From NCBI GenBank assembly GCA_018241505.1, contig JAFEDS010000017.1, positions 186,001 through 250,000 of the forward strand: a stretch of DNA of 64,000 nucleotides. Direction: 5' to 3'. Positions 49,251-57,692 of this stretch are shown here, piece after piece. The stretch is from Pseudomonadota bacterium. Lineage in GTDB: Bacteria > Pseudomonadota > Gammaproteobacteria > Steroidobacterales > Steroidobacteraceae. The notes beneath the pieces are model-generated. The model had not been told where the DNA came from, did not search any database, and saw only the letters and a program-made list of their open reading frames with translations. Position 1 is the stretch's first letter; each line of letters begins with the position of its first letter. The translations under genes and the position numbers were made by a program.

Positions 49251-50359
49251 GCGGACGGCGGCGCCTCGGCCGGGGGTGCCTCGCTCACCCAACTGCGCCA
49301 CACGGCCACGAGCGCTGCCATGAGCGCGGGCCCCAGGAAAATCCCCACGAGGCCGAAAGACTCGACACCGCCCAGGATTCCCAACAGGACCCACAGAAAC
49401 GGCAGCTTCGCACCCTCCCCGATGATGACGGGGCGCACGAAGTGATCGGCAATAAACAACACCACGCCACCGGAAATCAGCACGCCGATTCCCGCGCCCA
49501 CCGCGTCCTGGCTGGCCAACAACAACGCCACGGCACCAAACACGACCGGAGCCGCGAACGGGATCATGGCAAAGATCCCGGTAATGGCACCGAAGAGAAT
49601 GGGATGGGGTGCACCGGCAATGGCATACACACCGGCCATGATGGCGCCTTCGGCGACCGCCACCAGCACGATCCCGTCGACGGTGGCGCGAATCGCTTCC
49701 GTCGCCCGGGTCATCAGGTCTTCGACTGTTGGTCCAAACAAGCGCCGGCCAACACGGGGCACGTCGCGCTCGAGTGAGTCGCGATTGAGATACACGAAGT
49801 ACAGGGTGAGCAGCGTGAAGACGAGGGTGCTCAGGCGCCTCAGCAACTGCACGCCGACCAGCCGCGTCCATTGAACGATGGCAGGCCTGGCCTGGACAGT
49901 AGCAGTCGCGATACCGGCATGCTCGGCGCTCCGTTCGCCCGCCCCGTGCGCGGCGACCGCGGCCATTTTGTCCGCCCAGATGCCATTGAGCCAGTCGCCC
50001 AGCCACGGCAGTTGTTGCACCCAGTCCGGCAGGCCGGGGGGTCCTTTCGAGCTGTCCAGCAATGTCCGCACCAGCGCGATCGCCTCGCGTACCGCAATGA
50101 TTCCGCCGTAGACGAGCGGCACTATCAGTACCAATCCAACGATGGTCGTAAAAGTCAATGCCGCCCAGACATCCCGATGCTTACCGCGGAAATTGCGGAG
50201 CCATCGGTCGTACAACTTGGACGTGCCGATCGCCAGGACGATGGCCCAGCACAGGGCCGCCAGAAAATGCTGCAGCATCCAGCCGCCCAGCAGCATCAGC
50301 GCCACGATCAGCCCGTAGCGTGCGATCTTCTGAGACACCGAGACTTCGGACGTGAGCAC
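49247..50359 (-). CDS. AI-2E/PerM family membrane protein
   Basis: 370 residues from a GTG at 50359, chosen because longer frames run into the divergent pqiA gene. Six to eight membrane segments with the family pattern (VLAIGTSKLYDRWLR, LLTLYFVYLNRD, EGAIMAGVYAIAGAPHPILFG, GVVLFIADHFVRPVIIG). The name comes from the TqsA autoinducer exporter; many members instead move Na+/H+ or are uncharacterised. It diverges from pqiABC. Confidence 0.88.
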   Translation of the reverse strand: MLTSEVSVSQKIARYGLIVALMLLGGWMLQHFLAALCWAIVLAIGTSKLYDRWLRNFRGKHRDVWAALTFTTIVGLVLIVPLVYGGIIAVREAIALVRTLLDSSKGPPGLPDWVQQLPWLGDWLNGIWADKMAAVAAHGAGERSAEHAGIATATVQARPAIVQWTRLVGVQLLRRLSTLVFTLLTLYFVYLNRDSLERDVPRVGRRLFGPTVEDLMTRATEAIRATVDGIVLVAVAEGAIMAGVYAIAGAPHPILFGAITGIFAMIPFAAPVVFGAVALLLASQDAVGAGIGVLISGGVVLFIADHFVRPVIIGEGAKLPFLWVLLGILGGVESFGLVGIFLGPALMAALVAVWRSWVSEAPPAEAPPSA

Positions 50360-50401
50360 GTTGATTCTTTCTGAGGGGGATACCGCCGAGTATACAGGCG
50401 T

Positions 50402-50407
50402 TATAAT
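50402..50407 (+). promoter_or_regulatory. Candidate -10 element of the pqiABC operon
   Basis: A perfect TATAAT at 50402-50407, with no good -35 at the right distance (gatacc near 50379). The predicted start is at about 50414-50415, which coincides with an ATG at 50415. Confidence 0.45.
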
Positions 50408-50414
50408 CGGGGTG

Positions 50415-50447
50415 ATGTTCTCAGAAACCGACCCGGCCGTTCTTTGA
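50415..50447 (+). CDS. Possible 10-residue leader peptide of pqiA
   Basis: ATG at 50415 opens MFSETDPAVL and stops at a TGA that overlaps the TTG start of PqiA (TTGA). If transcription begins at the predicted point, this would be a leaderless mRNA whose first codon is the leader ATG. Such a peptide could couple translation to the weak TTG start. It may equally be chance. Confidence 0.25.
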   Translation: MFSETDPAVL

Positions 50448-51697
50448 ACCATTCGACCTCGCCCTCGGCCGTCGAACGCATCGCGTGCCCGGATTGCGGA
50501 CTCATGCAGCTTCTGCCGCCCCCCGCTCGAGGTCAGAAAGCGGAGTGTGCACGTTGCCTGAAGGTCCTGGCCGGTGCCGCCACGGGACGGATTGGCGCCC
50601 CCCTGGCTCTGTCCGTGGCCGCCCTGCTGCTGCTGGTGCCGGCCACCATTGCCCCCCTGCTTCTGGTCACCACCCACGGTGCGGACCGGGAGGCCTGGCT
50701 GCCCTCGACCGCTGCCGCGATGTGGAACGATGGCTTTGCCTCGTTGGGGGTGCTGATCGGCGTCTTTGCCATCGCCCTGCCCTACGCGTTCCTGGGGCTG
50801 CTCATCTGGGTTCTGGGCAACCTGCATTGGCAGACCGGCTGGCAGGTTGGAACCGCCTTCCGCTGGGCCAAGCACCTGCGCCCCTGGGTGATGATTGAAG
50901 TCTTTCTCGTCGGCAGCTTTGTTTCCTACAGCCGGATCAAGGCGGTATCCAACGTCACGGTGGAAGTCGGCGGCTGGGCGTTGGTTGCGGCGGGCATCAT
51001 GGTGTTGATTGCTCTCATCCAGTTGGACGAGCGCACGGTGTGGGAAACGCTCCGGCCCCAAAGGCGCGACCCGATGCGGGCGCCGCGCCGCGACGAGACC
51101 GTCGCCTGCATCATCTGCGACCTCATTGTCGATATCGGCAATGACGGCAAGCCCTGCCCCCGTTGCGGCGCCACGCTGCACGTCCGCAAGCCGGCTTCGA
51201 TCCAACGCACGGTGGCCTATGTAGTTGCCGGCTACCTGCTGTACATACCGGCAAACACCCTGCCTGTGTTGACGACCGTGCAGTTCGGCCGCCAGGAACA
51301 CAACACCATCCTGAGTGGTGTCATCGAGCTCGTCCACAACGACCTGGTACCCCTGGCCGTCATTGTGTTCATGGCCAGTATCGTCCTGCCGCTCGTCAAG
51401 CTGTTCGGGCTCACGTGGATGCTGCTGGCCACGCGGCTGAAATCCAGCCGCTTCCTGGTCAGCCGCACGCAGCTCTACCGGACCATCGACACCATCGGCC
51501 GCTGGTCCAACATCGACATCTTTTCGGTGGCTATGCTGGTGGCGGTCCTGCAGTTCGGCGCCCTCACCGCCGTGCACTCGGGCCCCGGACTGGTGGCCTT
51601 TGCGGCGGTGGTGATCATCACGATGCTGGCGACCGCGGTGTTCGACTCGCGGTTGATGTGGGATGCGGTCGCGGGAACCGTTACGGAGCGTGAATGA
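50444..51697 (+). CDS. pqiA: Paraquat-inducible protein A
   Basis: 417 residues from a TTG, the only start ahead of the first zinc-ribbon segment CPDCGLMQ. Two Cys-rich elements (CPDCG...CARC, and CIICD...CPRCG) each precede a four-helix membrane unit, the standard PqiA duplication. It supports the PqiB/PqiC lipid-transport bridge in the inner membrane. Overlaps pqiB by 4 bases. Confidence 0.93.
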   Translation: MNHSTSPSAVERIACPDCGLMQLLPPPARGQKAECARCLKVLAGAATGRIGAPLALSVAALLLLVPATIAPLLLVTTHGADREAWLPSTAAAMWNDGFASLGVLIGVFAIALPYAFLGLLIWVLGNLHWQTGWQVGTAFRWAKHLRPWVMIEVFLVGSFVSYSRIKAVSNVTVEVGGWALVAAGIMVLIALIQLDERTVWETLRPQRRDPMRAPRRDETVACIICDLIVDIGNDGKPCPRCGATLHVRKPASIQRTVAYVVAGYLLYIPANTLPVLTTVQFGRQEHNTILSGVIELVHNDLVPLAVIVFMASIVLPLVKLFGLTWMLLATRLKSSRFLVSRTQLYRTIDTIGRWSNIDIFSVAMLVAVLQFGALTAVHSGPGLVAFAAVVIITMLATAVFDSRLMWDAVAGTVTERE

Positions 51698-53352
51698 CTG
51701 AGACGACCGAACAAACCCGACCCGAAGGTGGCAACGGCGGGCGCGAACCCGAGCCGCGCGCCACTGTGCGCGCGCAACGCTTCAACTGGGTCTGGCTGTT
51801 TCCCCTCGGAGCCGCGGCCATTGTCATCTGGCTGGCGTGGCGCAACCTGGCCGACCGCGGGCCCGAAATCACCATCTCATTCCGCAATGTCGACGGCCTG
51901 GAAGCCGGACAGACGAAGATCCAGCACCGTAATGTCGATCTGGGAACTGTTGAATCGCTGGAGCTGACACCCGACATGTCGCACGTAATCGTGCACGCGC
52001 GCATGACACGCCAGGCCAAGGGCCACCTCACCCCCAACACCCGCTTCGCAATCATTGCGCCGCACGTAGGCGTGGGCGGCATTTCCGGCCTCTCGACTCT
52101 CGTCTCCGGGTCGTACATTGAGATGTATCCGGGTAAGCCGAGCGACGAATCCAAGCGGGACTTCGTGGGCCTCGATGAGCCGCCGGCGCTGGCACCCGAT
52201 ACCAAGGGACGTTCGTTTACGCTGCTGGCCAACGATCTGGGCTCACTCACACGCGGCTCCCCCATTTCATTCAATGGGATCACGGTCGGAGAGGTGGAAG
52301 ACTATCAACTGCGCAGCAACAACAAGGGCGTCCAGGTAACAGCCTTCATTCGTTCGCCGCATGAGGACCTGATTCACCCGGAAACGCGCTTCTGGAATGC
52401 GGGCGGAGTGGATCTCACATTGGGCTCGCAGGGTCTGCGGATCAGGGCGAACTCCTGGGAGCAATTGCTGTCCGGGGGTATCGCCTTCGCGACGCCCACG
52501 GAAGCACTGAATAAGCCGCCCAGCCCCGAAGGAGCCGTATTTGGCTTGTACGATAACCGTCGAGCGGCAGATCGTGCTCCGCAGGGCCCCACACTGACCT
52601 ACGTCGCGGATTTCCTCGGTAATCAACGGGGCCTCGACGTTGGAACTGCGGTGGAGCTGCAGGGAATTGAAGTGGGTGAGGTGACTGAGGCGCATCTGGC
52701 CTACGACGAGCGCAAGCACACCCTCGTCACACGGACAACGTTCTACGTCGATCCCGAGCGCGTCGAGATACTGAACCTCCCGCGTGCCGACGGCGCCAAC
52801 CAACATGACGCCGTGCAACTGTGGATCGAAAAGCTCGTTGGCGACGGGATGCGTGCCCAGGTGTCCTCGGCGAGCCTGCTCACCGGAACGAAGCTCGTGG
52901 GGCTGGAGATGATCTCGAACGCACCCAGGGGTCACCTGGAGCGCGAGGGCGATTCGGTGATGATGCCGACTACTACGGCGGGTGACTTCACGTCCGTGTT
53001 GCAGGATCTGCAGAACGTTCTCAGGAACATCGACCGTGCCACGTCGGGGCCGCAAATCGGCCACGCGTTGCAGTCGTTGGATGAGACACTGACCAGGCTC
53101 GATAAGGTCACACAGGATATCGAGCCCGACATCAAGTCGTTGATCAAGAGCCTGCGCGATACGGCGGATTCCGCGCAGAGTACGCTGAACACGATTCAGG
53201 GCCTTGCGGGTAATACCGCGCCGTCCGGAACCGACCTGCCCCGCATGATGCGCGAGCTGACGGAAGCCGCGCGCTCCGTGCGCGGACTGGCCGACTACCT
53301 CGACCGCCATCCGGAAGCATTACTGCGCGGACGCAAGGGAGACAACAAGTGA
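51694..53352 (+). CDS. pqiB: PqiB, MCE-domain lipid-transport protein
   Basis: 552 residues (E. coli PqiB is 546). A single N-terminal membrane helix (about residues 30-50) is followed by three MCE/MlaD repeats (TISFRNVDGLEAGQTKI; SFTLLANDLGSLTRGSPISFNGI; TYVADFLGNQRGLDVGTAVELQGI). A long C-terminal helical region (about 440-545) forms the periplasm-spanning needle. Forms a hexameric tube carrying lipid between membranes. ATGA overlap with pqiA and GTGA with pqiC. Confidence 0.95.
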   Translation: MTETTEQTRPEGGNGGREPEPRATVRAQRFNWVWLFPLGAAAIVIWLAWRNLADRGPEITISFRNVDGLEAGQTKIQHRNVDLGTVESLELTPDMSHVIVHARMTRQAKGHLTPNTRFAIIAPHVGVGGISGLSTLVSGSYIEMYPGKPSDESKRDFVGLDEPPALAPDTKGRSFTLLANDLGSLTRGSPISFNGITVGEVEDYQLRSNNKGVQVTAFIRSPHEDLIHPETRFWNAGGVDLTLGSQGLRIRANSWEQLLSGGIAFATPTEALNKPPSPEGAVFGLYDNRRAADRAPQGPTLTYVADFLGNQRGLDVGTAVELQGIEVGEVTEAHLAYDERKHTLVTRTTFYVDPERVEILNLPRADGANQHDAVQLWIEKLVGDGMRAQVSSASLLTGTKLVGLEMISNAPRGHLEREGDSVMMPTTTAGDFTSVLQDLQNVLRNIDRATSGPQIGHALQSLDETLTRLDKVTQDIEPDIKSLIKSLRDTADSAQSTLNTIQGLAGNTAPSGTDLPRMMRELTEAARSVRGLADYLDRHPEALLRGRKGDNK

Positions 53353-53942
53353 AGTTGCTTTCGGTTGCTTTTGCGGGAGCGCTGTTGGCTGCGTGCGCGT
53401 CCAGCCCTCCCATGCACTACTACACCTTGACCGAGATGCCCGCTTCCAGCCGACTGACGGTTCCGGAAAATACGATACCCGTTCGCCTCGATCGCGTAAC
53501 CATTCCCACCGAGCTCGACCGCTCGCAGATTGTCCGGCGCGTGGGACCCACGCAGCTACAGATCGTGGAAAACGACCGGTGGGCGGCGCCCTTGGATGAG
53601 ACGATCCGGCGCGTTTTATCCAACGACCTGGCCGCACGGCTGCCTCCAGGTGCGGTTGCCAATCCAAACGAGCCGGCGATCGGCGAGAAGCGGCAGTCGC
53701 TGGCGGTGGATATCTCGGAGTTCTACGGCGATCCCTCGTGCACGGTCACTTTGCGGGCGTCGTGGACCTTGAAGCAGTCGGATTCGCGCAGCCTGCATGG
53801 CGATGAGGAAGCCAAAGCTACCGCGCAGGATGGATGCAATGGCTCCGGCACGATTCCTGGGGCCATGAGTCAGGCACTGGGGCAGCTCAGTGAGCAGATT
53901 GCGGCGGCGGTGTCAAAAGCCGGGGCGCACGAGGCACAGTAG
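53349..53942 (+). CDS. pqiC: PqiC, ABC-type transport auxiliary lipoprotein (DUF330)
   Basis: 197 residues from a GTG that overlaps the pqiB stop. Signal peptide with lipobox LAAC followed by ASSPPMHYYTL, typical of PqiC/DUF330. Anchors to the outer membrane and contacts the end of the PqiB tube. Contains the family segment IPTELDRSQIVRRVG. Last gene of the operon; the bases following are tandem repeats. Confidence 0.92.
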   Translation: MKLLSVAFAGALLAACASSPPMHYYTLTEMPASSRLTVPENTIPVRLDRVTIPTELDRSQIVRRVGPTQLQIVENDRWAAPLDETIRRVLSNDLAARLPPGAVANPNEPAIGEKRQSLAVDISEFYGDPSCTVTLRASWTLKQSDSRSLHGDEEAKATAQDGCNGSGTIPGAMSQALGQLSEQIAAAVSKAGAHEAQ

Positions 53943-53944
53943 TC

Positions 53945-54046
53945 GTCACGCGGGTCCTATCGCCCCGCGGGCCCTATTGTCACGCGGGCCCTATTGTCAC
54001 GCGGACTCTATCGTCACGCAGGCCCTATCGCCTCGCGGCTCATGGG
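53945..54046. repeat. Six tandem 17-bp repeats between convergent genes
   Basis: Units start at 53945, 53962, 53979, 53996, 54013 and 54030, with consensus gtcacgcgggccctatt. The last copy is degenerate. The array fills the gap between the pqiC stop (53942) and the stop of the SLT gene at 54040, covering that stop. The 17-base period is not a codon multiple, so it is non-coding; a role in transcript ends or protein binding is possible. Confidence 0.85.
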
Positions 54047-54765
54047 TCCTGTGGGCTCGAATCGCTGCGGGCCGCCAAACGGCTGAAGACATTCTCCATC
54101 ACATTGACGCGCGCGACATATACGCGCACCTCGTGATCGCCGCAGCGCTGCCCATCGTTCAGCCTGAAACGATGCCGGGCGAATACATCTCCAGCTCCCC
54201 CTCCGCATAGGTGGATCACGGCCGCCAGCTCTCTCTTCTGGCGCAGTGTTGCATTCGAGACGCGATGGCGTTCCAACGTGCGCACCACGGCGCGATCGAG
54301 ATAAGCCGAGGTGAGCTCAATGGAGTGGCTGGGAATCACCCGGATATACATGTTGTTGAACCAACATGACCGCCAGTCCTCCCAGGGTCCGTCCTCGACG
54401 ACCACGTGGTCGCGGATACAATACTTCTTCGCTTCCTCGAAGGTGCCATCGGTAATCTGGTACATGCCCACCGCGCTCGACGCGGGCCGATAGACTCCAA
54501 ACGGATGGATCGTCCACGACCAGCGCCAATAGGTACGCGCAACCGGATTTCCGGAGCCTTCCACCTGGGCCAGTGCCGCCAGCAGCTCTGGCGTCATGAC
54601 GCTCGTGGAGTACTTTTCAAAGGCCGAGCTGTATTGCCGCCACGTCTCCGCAGGCGTCTTATTCAACGTATTGCTGACCGGAAAGAACAACTCCGATGGC
54701 TTGCGGATGACCTGGTAGATCCAGTTGATGGTCAGTGACACCGTCGCCGCGAACACCAGCAACAC
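54040..54765 (-). CDS. SLT/transglycosylase-like membrane protein
   Basis: 241 residues from a GTG at 54765. Membrane helix at the start, then a lysozyme-like SLT-type domain: LLAALAQVEGSGNPVARTYWRW (with the candidate Glu), SSAVGMYQITDGTFEEAKKY. Several Cys could form disulphides (YC, SCW, LCGG, RC). It should act on peptidoglycan from the periplasmic face. The frame stays open upstream: 40 further residues, very basic (TRKRKNRRKR, LRKRWWR), reach an in-frame ATA at 54885 overlapping the permease stop (ATAG). These look like a real cytoplasmic N-terminus, so the annotated start is probably too late. Confidence 0.82.
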   Translation of the reverse strand: MLLVFAATVSLTINWIYQVIRKPSELFFPVSNTLNKTPAETWRQYSSAFEKYSTSVMTPELLAALAQVEGSGNPVARTYWRWSWTIHPFGVYRPASSAVGMYQITDGTFEEAKKYCIRDHVVVEDGPWEDWRSCWFNNMYIRVIPSHSIELTSAYLDRAVVRTLERHRVSNATLRQKRELAAVIHLCGGGAGDVFARHRFRLNDGQRCGDHEVRVYVARVNVMENVFSRLAARSDSSPQDP

Positions 54766-54881
54766 AATTAGCTGTGCTGTACGCGGCGCACGGTCGAACG
54801 CCCGCCACCAACGCTTGCGCAGGGCGGCGGCGGGCCAGAAACGGCTGCTACGTTTGCGACGGTTCTTGCGCTTTCGAGTGG

Positions 54882-56234
54882 CTATCGCTGCCGGGCCCCG
54901 GAGTAGTAGGCAATGGCCAGTAGCCCGAACCAGAAGGGAGCGACATACAAAGCCACCCGCGTGTCCGGATCCCGCCAGAACATCGCAGCCACAACCAACA
55001 GAAAGAGGATCACGAGCCAGTTGACGACGGGCGCCCCGGGCATGCGGAAGCCGACGCCTTTGGCGCGCCCTTCAGCCACGGCGCGGCGATACTGCGTGTG
55101 GGCGTACAGGATGATGATCCAGGTCCACAGCGTGCCAATGAGCGAAATACTGGTGACCCAGGCGAAGACATTCTCCGGCACAACGTAGTTGAGCGCGACG
55201 CCAATCAACATCACGAGCGCCGAGACATGAACTCCCGCCGCGGGCACTTTTCGCTCACTCAATCGACCGAACAGTTTCGGCGCCTGCCCGCGCAGGCTGA
55301 GTGAATACAACATGCGGCCCGTACTGAAGATTCCGCCGTTGCACGAGGATGCGGCGGCGGTGATGACCACGATGTTGATGATAGTGGCCGCGGCCGGCAC
55401 CCCGATCTTCTGGAACATCATCACGAACGGGCTCATCTTCGGATCGAGCTGATCCCAGGGTACCAGGGACATGATGACCACCAGGGCACCGATGTAGAAC
55501 AGCAGTATGCGAAAGATGATGCTGTTGGTGGCGCGCGGCAGATTGACCTCGGGATTGGCGGTCTCCCCGGCGGTCACTCCGATCAACTCCACGCCCTGGT
55601 AGGCGAACATGACAATCTGCAGCGTCCCCAGTACGGGCAGAAACCCGAAGGGCATGAAGCCCTGGTGGCTCCAGAGATTGGAGAAGCTCGCCGTCTGCCC
55701 GAGGTCACCGATGTGGAAGAAGATGACAGCCAGGCCGGACACAATCAGCAGCAGAATGGTCACGACCTTCAATAGCGCGAACCAGAACTCCAACTCACCA
55801 TACACACGGACCGCCAACAGGTTGGTACCGTAAAGGAGACCCAGGGCCACGAGGCCCGGCAGCCACTGCGGCACGTCCGGCAACCAGAAGCGCACATAGA
55901 TGCCGACAGCGGTCAACTCGGCCATGGCCGTGACCACCCACATGAACCAATAGGACCAGCCGGTCACAAAGCCCGAGAACGGCCCAACGAATTCTTCGGC
56001 GTAACTGGCGAATGAGCCTGCCACGGGCCGGTAGATGAGCAGCTCGCCCAGGGCTCTCATAATGAAGAAGATGGCGATACCGCCGATGGCATAGCTGAGC
56101 AGCAGCCCGGGCCCTGCCTTGTGAATGGCGTTGGCCGAACCCAGGAACAGCCCTACGCCAATGGTGCCTCCGAGCGCAATGAGCTGGATGTGTCTGCTTT
56201 GCAGGCTGCGAGCGAGCCCTTCTGATTGCTGCAT
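54882..56234 (-). CDS. Amino-acid permease of the AAT/APC family
   Basis: 450 residues from the ATG at 56234, with ggga upstream; a longer frame starts at 56339 with non-conserved residues. Twelve membrane segments with ALGGTIGVGLFLGSANAI in TM1, VAGSFASYAEEFVGPFSGF, and AGETANPEVNLPRATNS. Imports an amino acid with H+; Pro, Asn, Lys or aromatic specificity cannot be decided. It is immediately upstream of the SLT-like gene and probably co-transcribed. Confidence 0.92.
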   Translation of the reverse strand: MQQSEGLARSLQSRHIQLIALGGTIGVGLFLGSANAIHKAGPGLLLSYAIGGIAIFFIMRALGELLIYRPVAGSFASYAEEFVGPFSGFVTGWSYWFMWVVTAMAELTAVGIYVRFWLPDVPQWLPGLVALGLLYGTNLLAVRVYGELEFWFALLKVVTILLLIVSGLAVIFFHIGDLGQTASFSNLWSHQGFMPFGFLPVLGTLQIVMFAYQGVELIGVTAGETANPEVNLPRATNSIIFRILLFYIGALVVIMSLVPWDQLDPKMSPFVMMFQKIGVPAAATIINIVVITAAASSCNGGIFSTGRMLYSLSLRGQAPKLFGRLSERKVPAAGVHVSALVMLIGVALNYVVPENVFAWVTSISLIGTLWTWIIILYAHTQYRRAVAEGRAKGVGFRMPGAPVVNWLVILFLLVVAAMFWRDPDTRVALYVAPFWFGLLAIAYYSGARQR

Positions 56235-56560
56235 TCGTAATCCCACCGGGTGTGTCGGAAGCGCGAAGTCTAAGTCATCGCGCCGCGCGGGTCCTTGCCA
56301 TTTGCGCGGCCAAAGTCTTTGTGAATCTGGCTCTTGCACCAGGGTTCGAATCGTGGCTCAGGCTCATCTCGCGAGCCGGCGCCAGGGTTCGAATCGCGGC
56401 CAACCGTCATCACGCGAGCCGGCGCCAGGCTCCGTTGGCCGACCCGCGGCGGCCGCCCACCCATACGTCCGGCCCCGCCACTTCACCCATTCGGGGAGTG
56501 CCACCCGCCGGCCCCGGGGGCCAATCTGGCTCCAACACATTCTCCTGGCGGACTGCTCAC
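56235..56560. other. 326-base gap between permease and pseudo-HtrA genes
   Basis: Contains both promoters for the divergent permease and HtrA-like genes, plus the 43-bp direct repeat described separately. A plus-strand frame runs through it in phase with the HtrA-like gene but its translation (Arg/Pro-rich, no domain) does not look coding. No tRNA despite ggttcgaatc motifs. Confidence 0.6.
56339..56424. repeat. Two tandem 43-bp repeats with a ggttcgaatc core
   Basis: Copies at 56339-56381 and 56382-56424 share ccagggttcgaatcg at the start and cgcgagccggcg at the end, with a diverged centre. A partial third copy (ccaggctccg) follows at 56425. The core resembles a tRNA T-loop, but the flanks cannot form the T-stem. 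Confidence 0.75.
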
Positions 56561-57484
56561 ATGGCGGCGAATTCACTGTTGAAACAATATTCCGACGAGC
56601 GCGCGGCGCTCGTGTTACACGCGGTGCCCAAGGCGGCCGCAATCATCCTGGGCCGCCGGCGCGTTCTCTCCGGTATCCGTTGGCGCGACAACCTGGTCAT
56701 AACCGCCGCGGAAGCGATCGGCGGCGCGGAGCACGTTGATGTGCGATTCCACGGGGACAGTGAGTTGGAAGGCGATGTCGTCGCTACTGACTTGACGACT
56801 GATATTGCGATATTGCGTGTTGGATCGGCGGGCGACGTTGGCGGCGGCTCTGCTGCCGCACCGTTCGCGGGGGCGACACTGCTCCGCGTCGGCGAGGCTA
56901 TAGCGGTTGTTGGTCGCAGCCTCCGCGGCCCCATCGCCATCTGGGGCAGCGTGCAACTCGCCGGCCCCGCCTGGAACTCGCGGCGCGGCGGCAAGATCGA
57001 CCAGCGGATCGAGTTGGATGTCGGCTTCGACCCCTCGTTCGAAGGCGCCGCCGTCATTGACACGAGCGGTAACATAGTCGCGATGGCCGTTCCCGGCCCC
57101 TACCACCGCGTCCTCGGTATCCCGACTGCGACGATCGAAACCGTCGTAGCTAAAGTCGACCAGTTCGGCCATCTGCCGAAACCCTACCTCGGCATCCGCC
57201 TCCAGCCGCTTTGGCTGGACGACGACACTCGCACCAAGCTCGGACGCAAAGCGCGCGGAATCGCCGCCGTCGGCGGAATCGACGCCGGCTCACCCGCCGA
57301 GCAGGCGCACATCGAACTCGGCGACCTGCTGCTGACGCTGGACGGCCAACCCGCCGAAAGCGTGAACGATATGGCTCGCCGAATCGCCAGCGCCAACCCA
57401 GGACAAACCATCGTCCTCGAAGTCCTCCGCGGCGGTAAGCCGTTGACCATCAACGTGCAAATCGGGGAGAGACCGCGGCATTGA
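56561..57484 (+). CDS. HtrA-like pseudo-protease with PDZ domain
   Basis: 307 residues from the ATG at 56561. The trypsin-like domain (about residues 20-200) keeps the HtrA layout (LVITAAEAIGG, VVATDLTTDIAILRV, FDPSFEGAAVIDTSGNIVAM). The catalytic His is Glu51 and the Ser is Glu161; only Asp81 remains, so it cannot be a serine protease. A PDZ domain follows (about 210-300: YLGIRLQPLWL, IDAGSPAEQAHIELGDLLLTLDGQPA). No signal peptide is seen, suggesting a cytoplasmic binding protein. It is followed within 4 bases by a repeat frame and then a LuxR regulator, so the three may form a signalling unit. Confidence 0.85.
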   Translation: MAANSLLKQYSDERAALVLHAVPKAAAIILGRRRVLSGIRWRDNLVITAAEAIGGAEHVDVRFHGDSELEGDVVATDLTTDIAILRVGSAGDVGGGSAAAPFAGATLLRVGEAIAVVGRSLRGPIAIWGSVQLAGPAWNSRRGGKIDQRIELDVGFDPSFEGAAVIDTSGNIVAMAVPGPYHRVLGIPTATIETVVAKVDQFGHLPKPYLGIRLQPLWLDDDTRTKLGRKARGIAAVGGIDAGSPAEQAHIELGDLLLTLDGQPAESVNDMARRIASANPGQTIVLEVLRGGKPLTINVQIGERPRH

Positions 57485-57645
57485 GTACTCACCGGCGCCT
57501 GATCGCTGCTGCTGCAGGTCGGCGCACCGCTGGCGGCGTGGGTCTGCAGTCCACCGCCGCTGCGAGTCTGGGCTGCGCTGGTGGCTCGGGTCTGCAGTCC
57601 ACTGCCGCTGCGGGTCTGCGCTCCACCGCCCTGGCGGGTCACTGA
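57481..57645 (+). CDS. Possible 54-residue protein of 8-residue repeats
   Basis: A TTG overlapping the HtrA-like stop (TTGA) opens a frame of 54 codons ending at TGA 57643-57645. It contains 8-residue repeats of the type GLQSTAAA / SLGCAGGS / GLQSTAAA / GLRSTALA, encoded by a 24-bp DNA repeat. The next gene begins 2 bases later (GTG 57648) or at 57693. Overlap geometry fits translational coupling, but no homologue is known to me and the start is weak. Confidence 0.3.
   Translation: MSTHRRLIAAAAGRRTAGGVGLQSTAAASLGCAGGSGLQSTAAAGLRSTALAGH
57516..57635. repeat. Five tandem 24-bp repeats
   Basis: Units at 57516, 57540, 57564, 57588 and 57612. Units 2 and 4 are nearly identical (gggtctgcagtccac...gc) and the first and third are diverged. 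The 24-base period is in phase with codons. The array fills the interval between the HtrA-like gene and the LuxR gene. Confidence 0.75.
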
Positions 57646-57692
57646 CGGTGCGGGGCCTTGCGGAACCGCCCAGTCGCCCCCACGGTCGTGCC

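Noticed and set aside
47592-50006. 804-codon minus-strand open frame
   Set aside because: Antisense to a well-conserved acyl-CoA synthetase; Gly/Arg/His-rich translation with no domain; typical of high-GC DNA.
50360-51577. Long N-terminal extension of the AI-2E family protein
   Set aside because: It would run antisense through pqiA and has no domain; the GTG at 50359 fits the family's start.
56339-56424. Possible tRNA gene, because of ggttcgaatc
   Set aside because: Flanking 5-base arms do not pair, and no anticodon arm or acceptor stem can be built around it.
53945-57635. Repeat arrays as CRISPR
   Set aside because: Units are 17, 24 and 43 bases head-to-tail with no unique spacers, and no cas genes are present.
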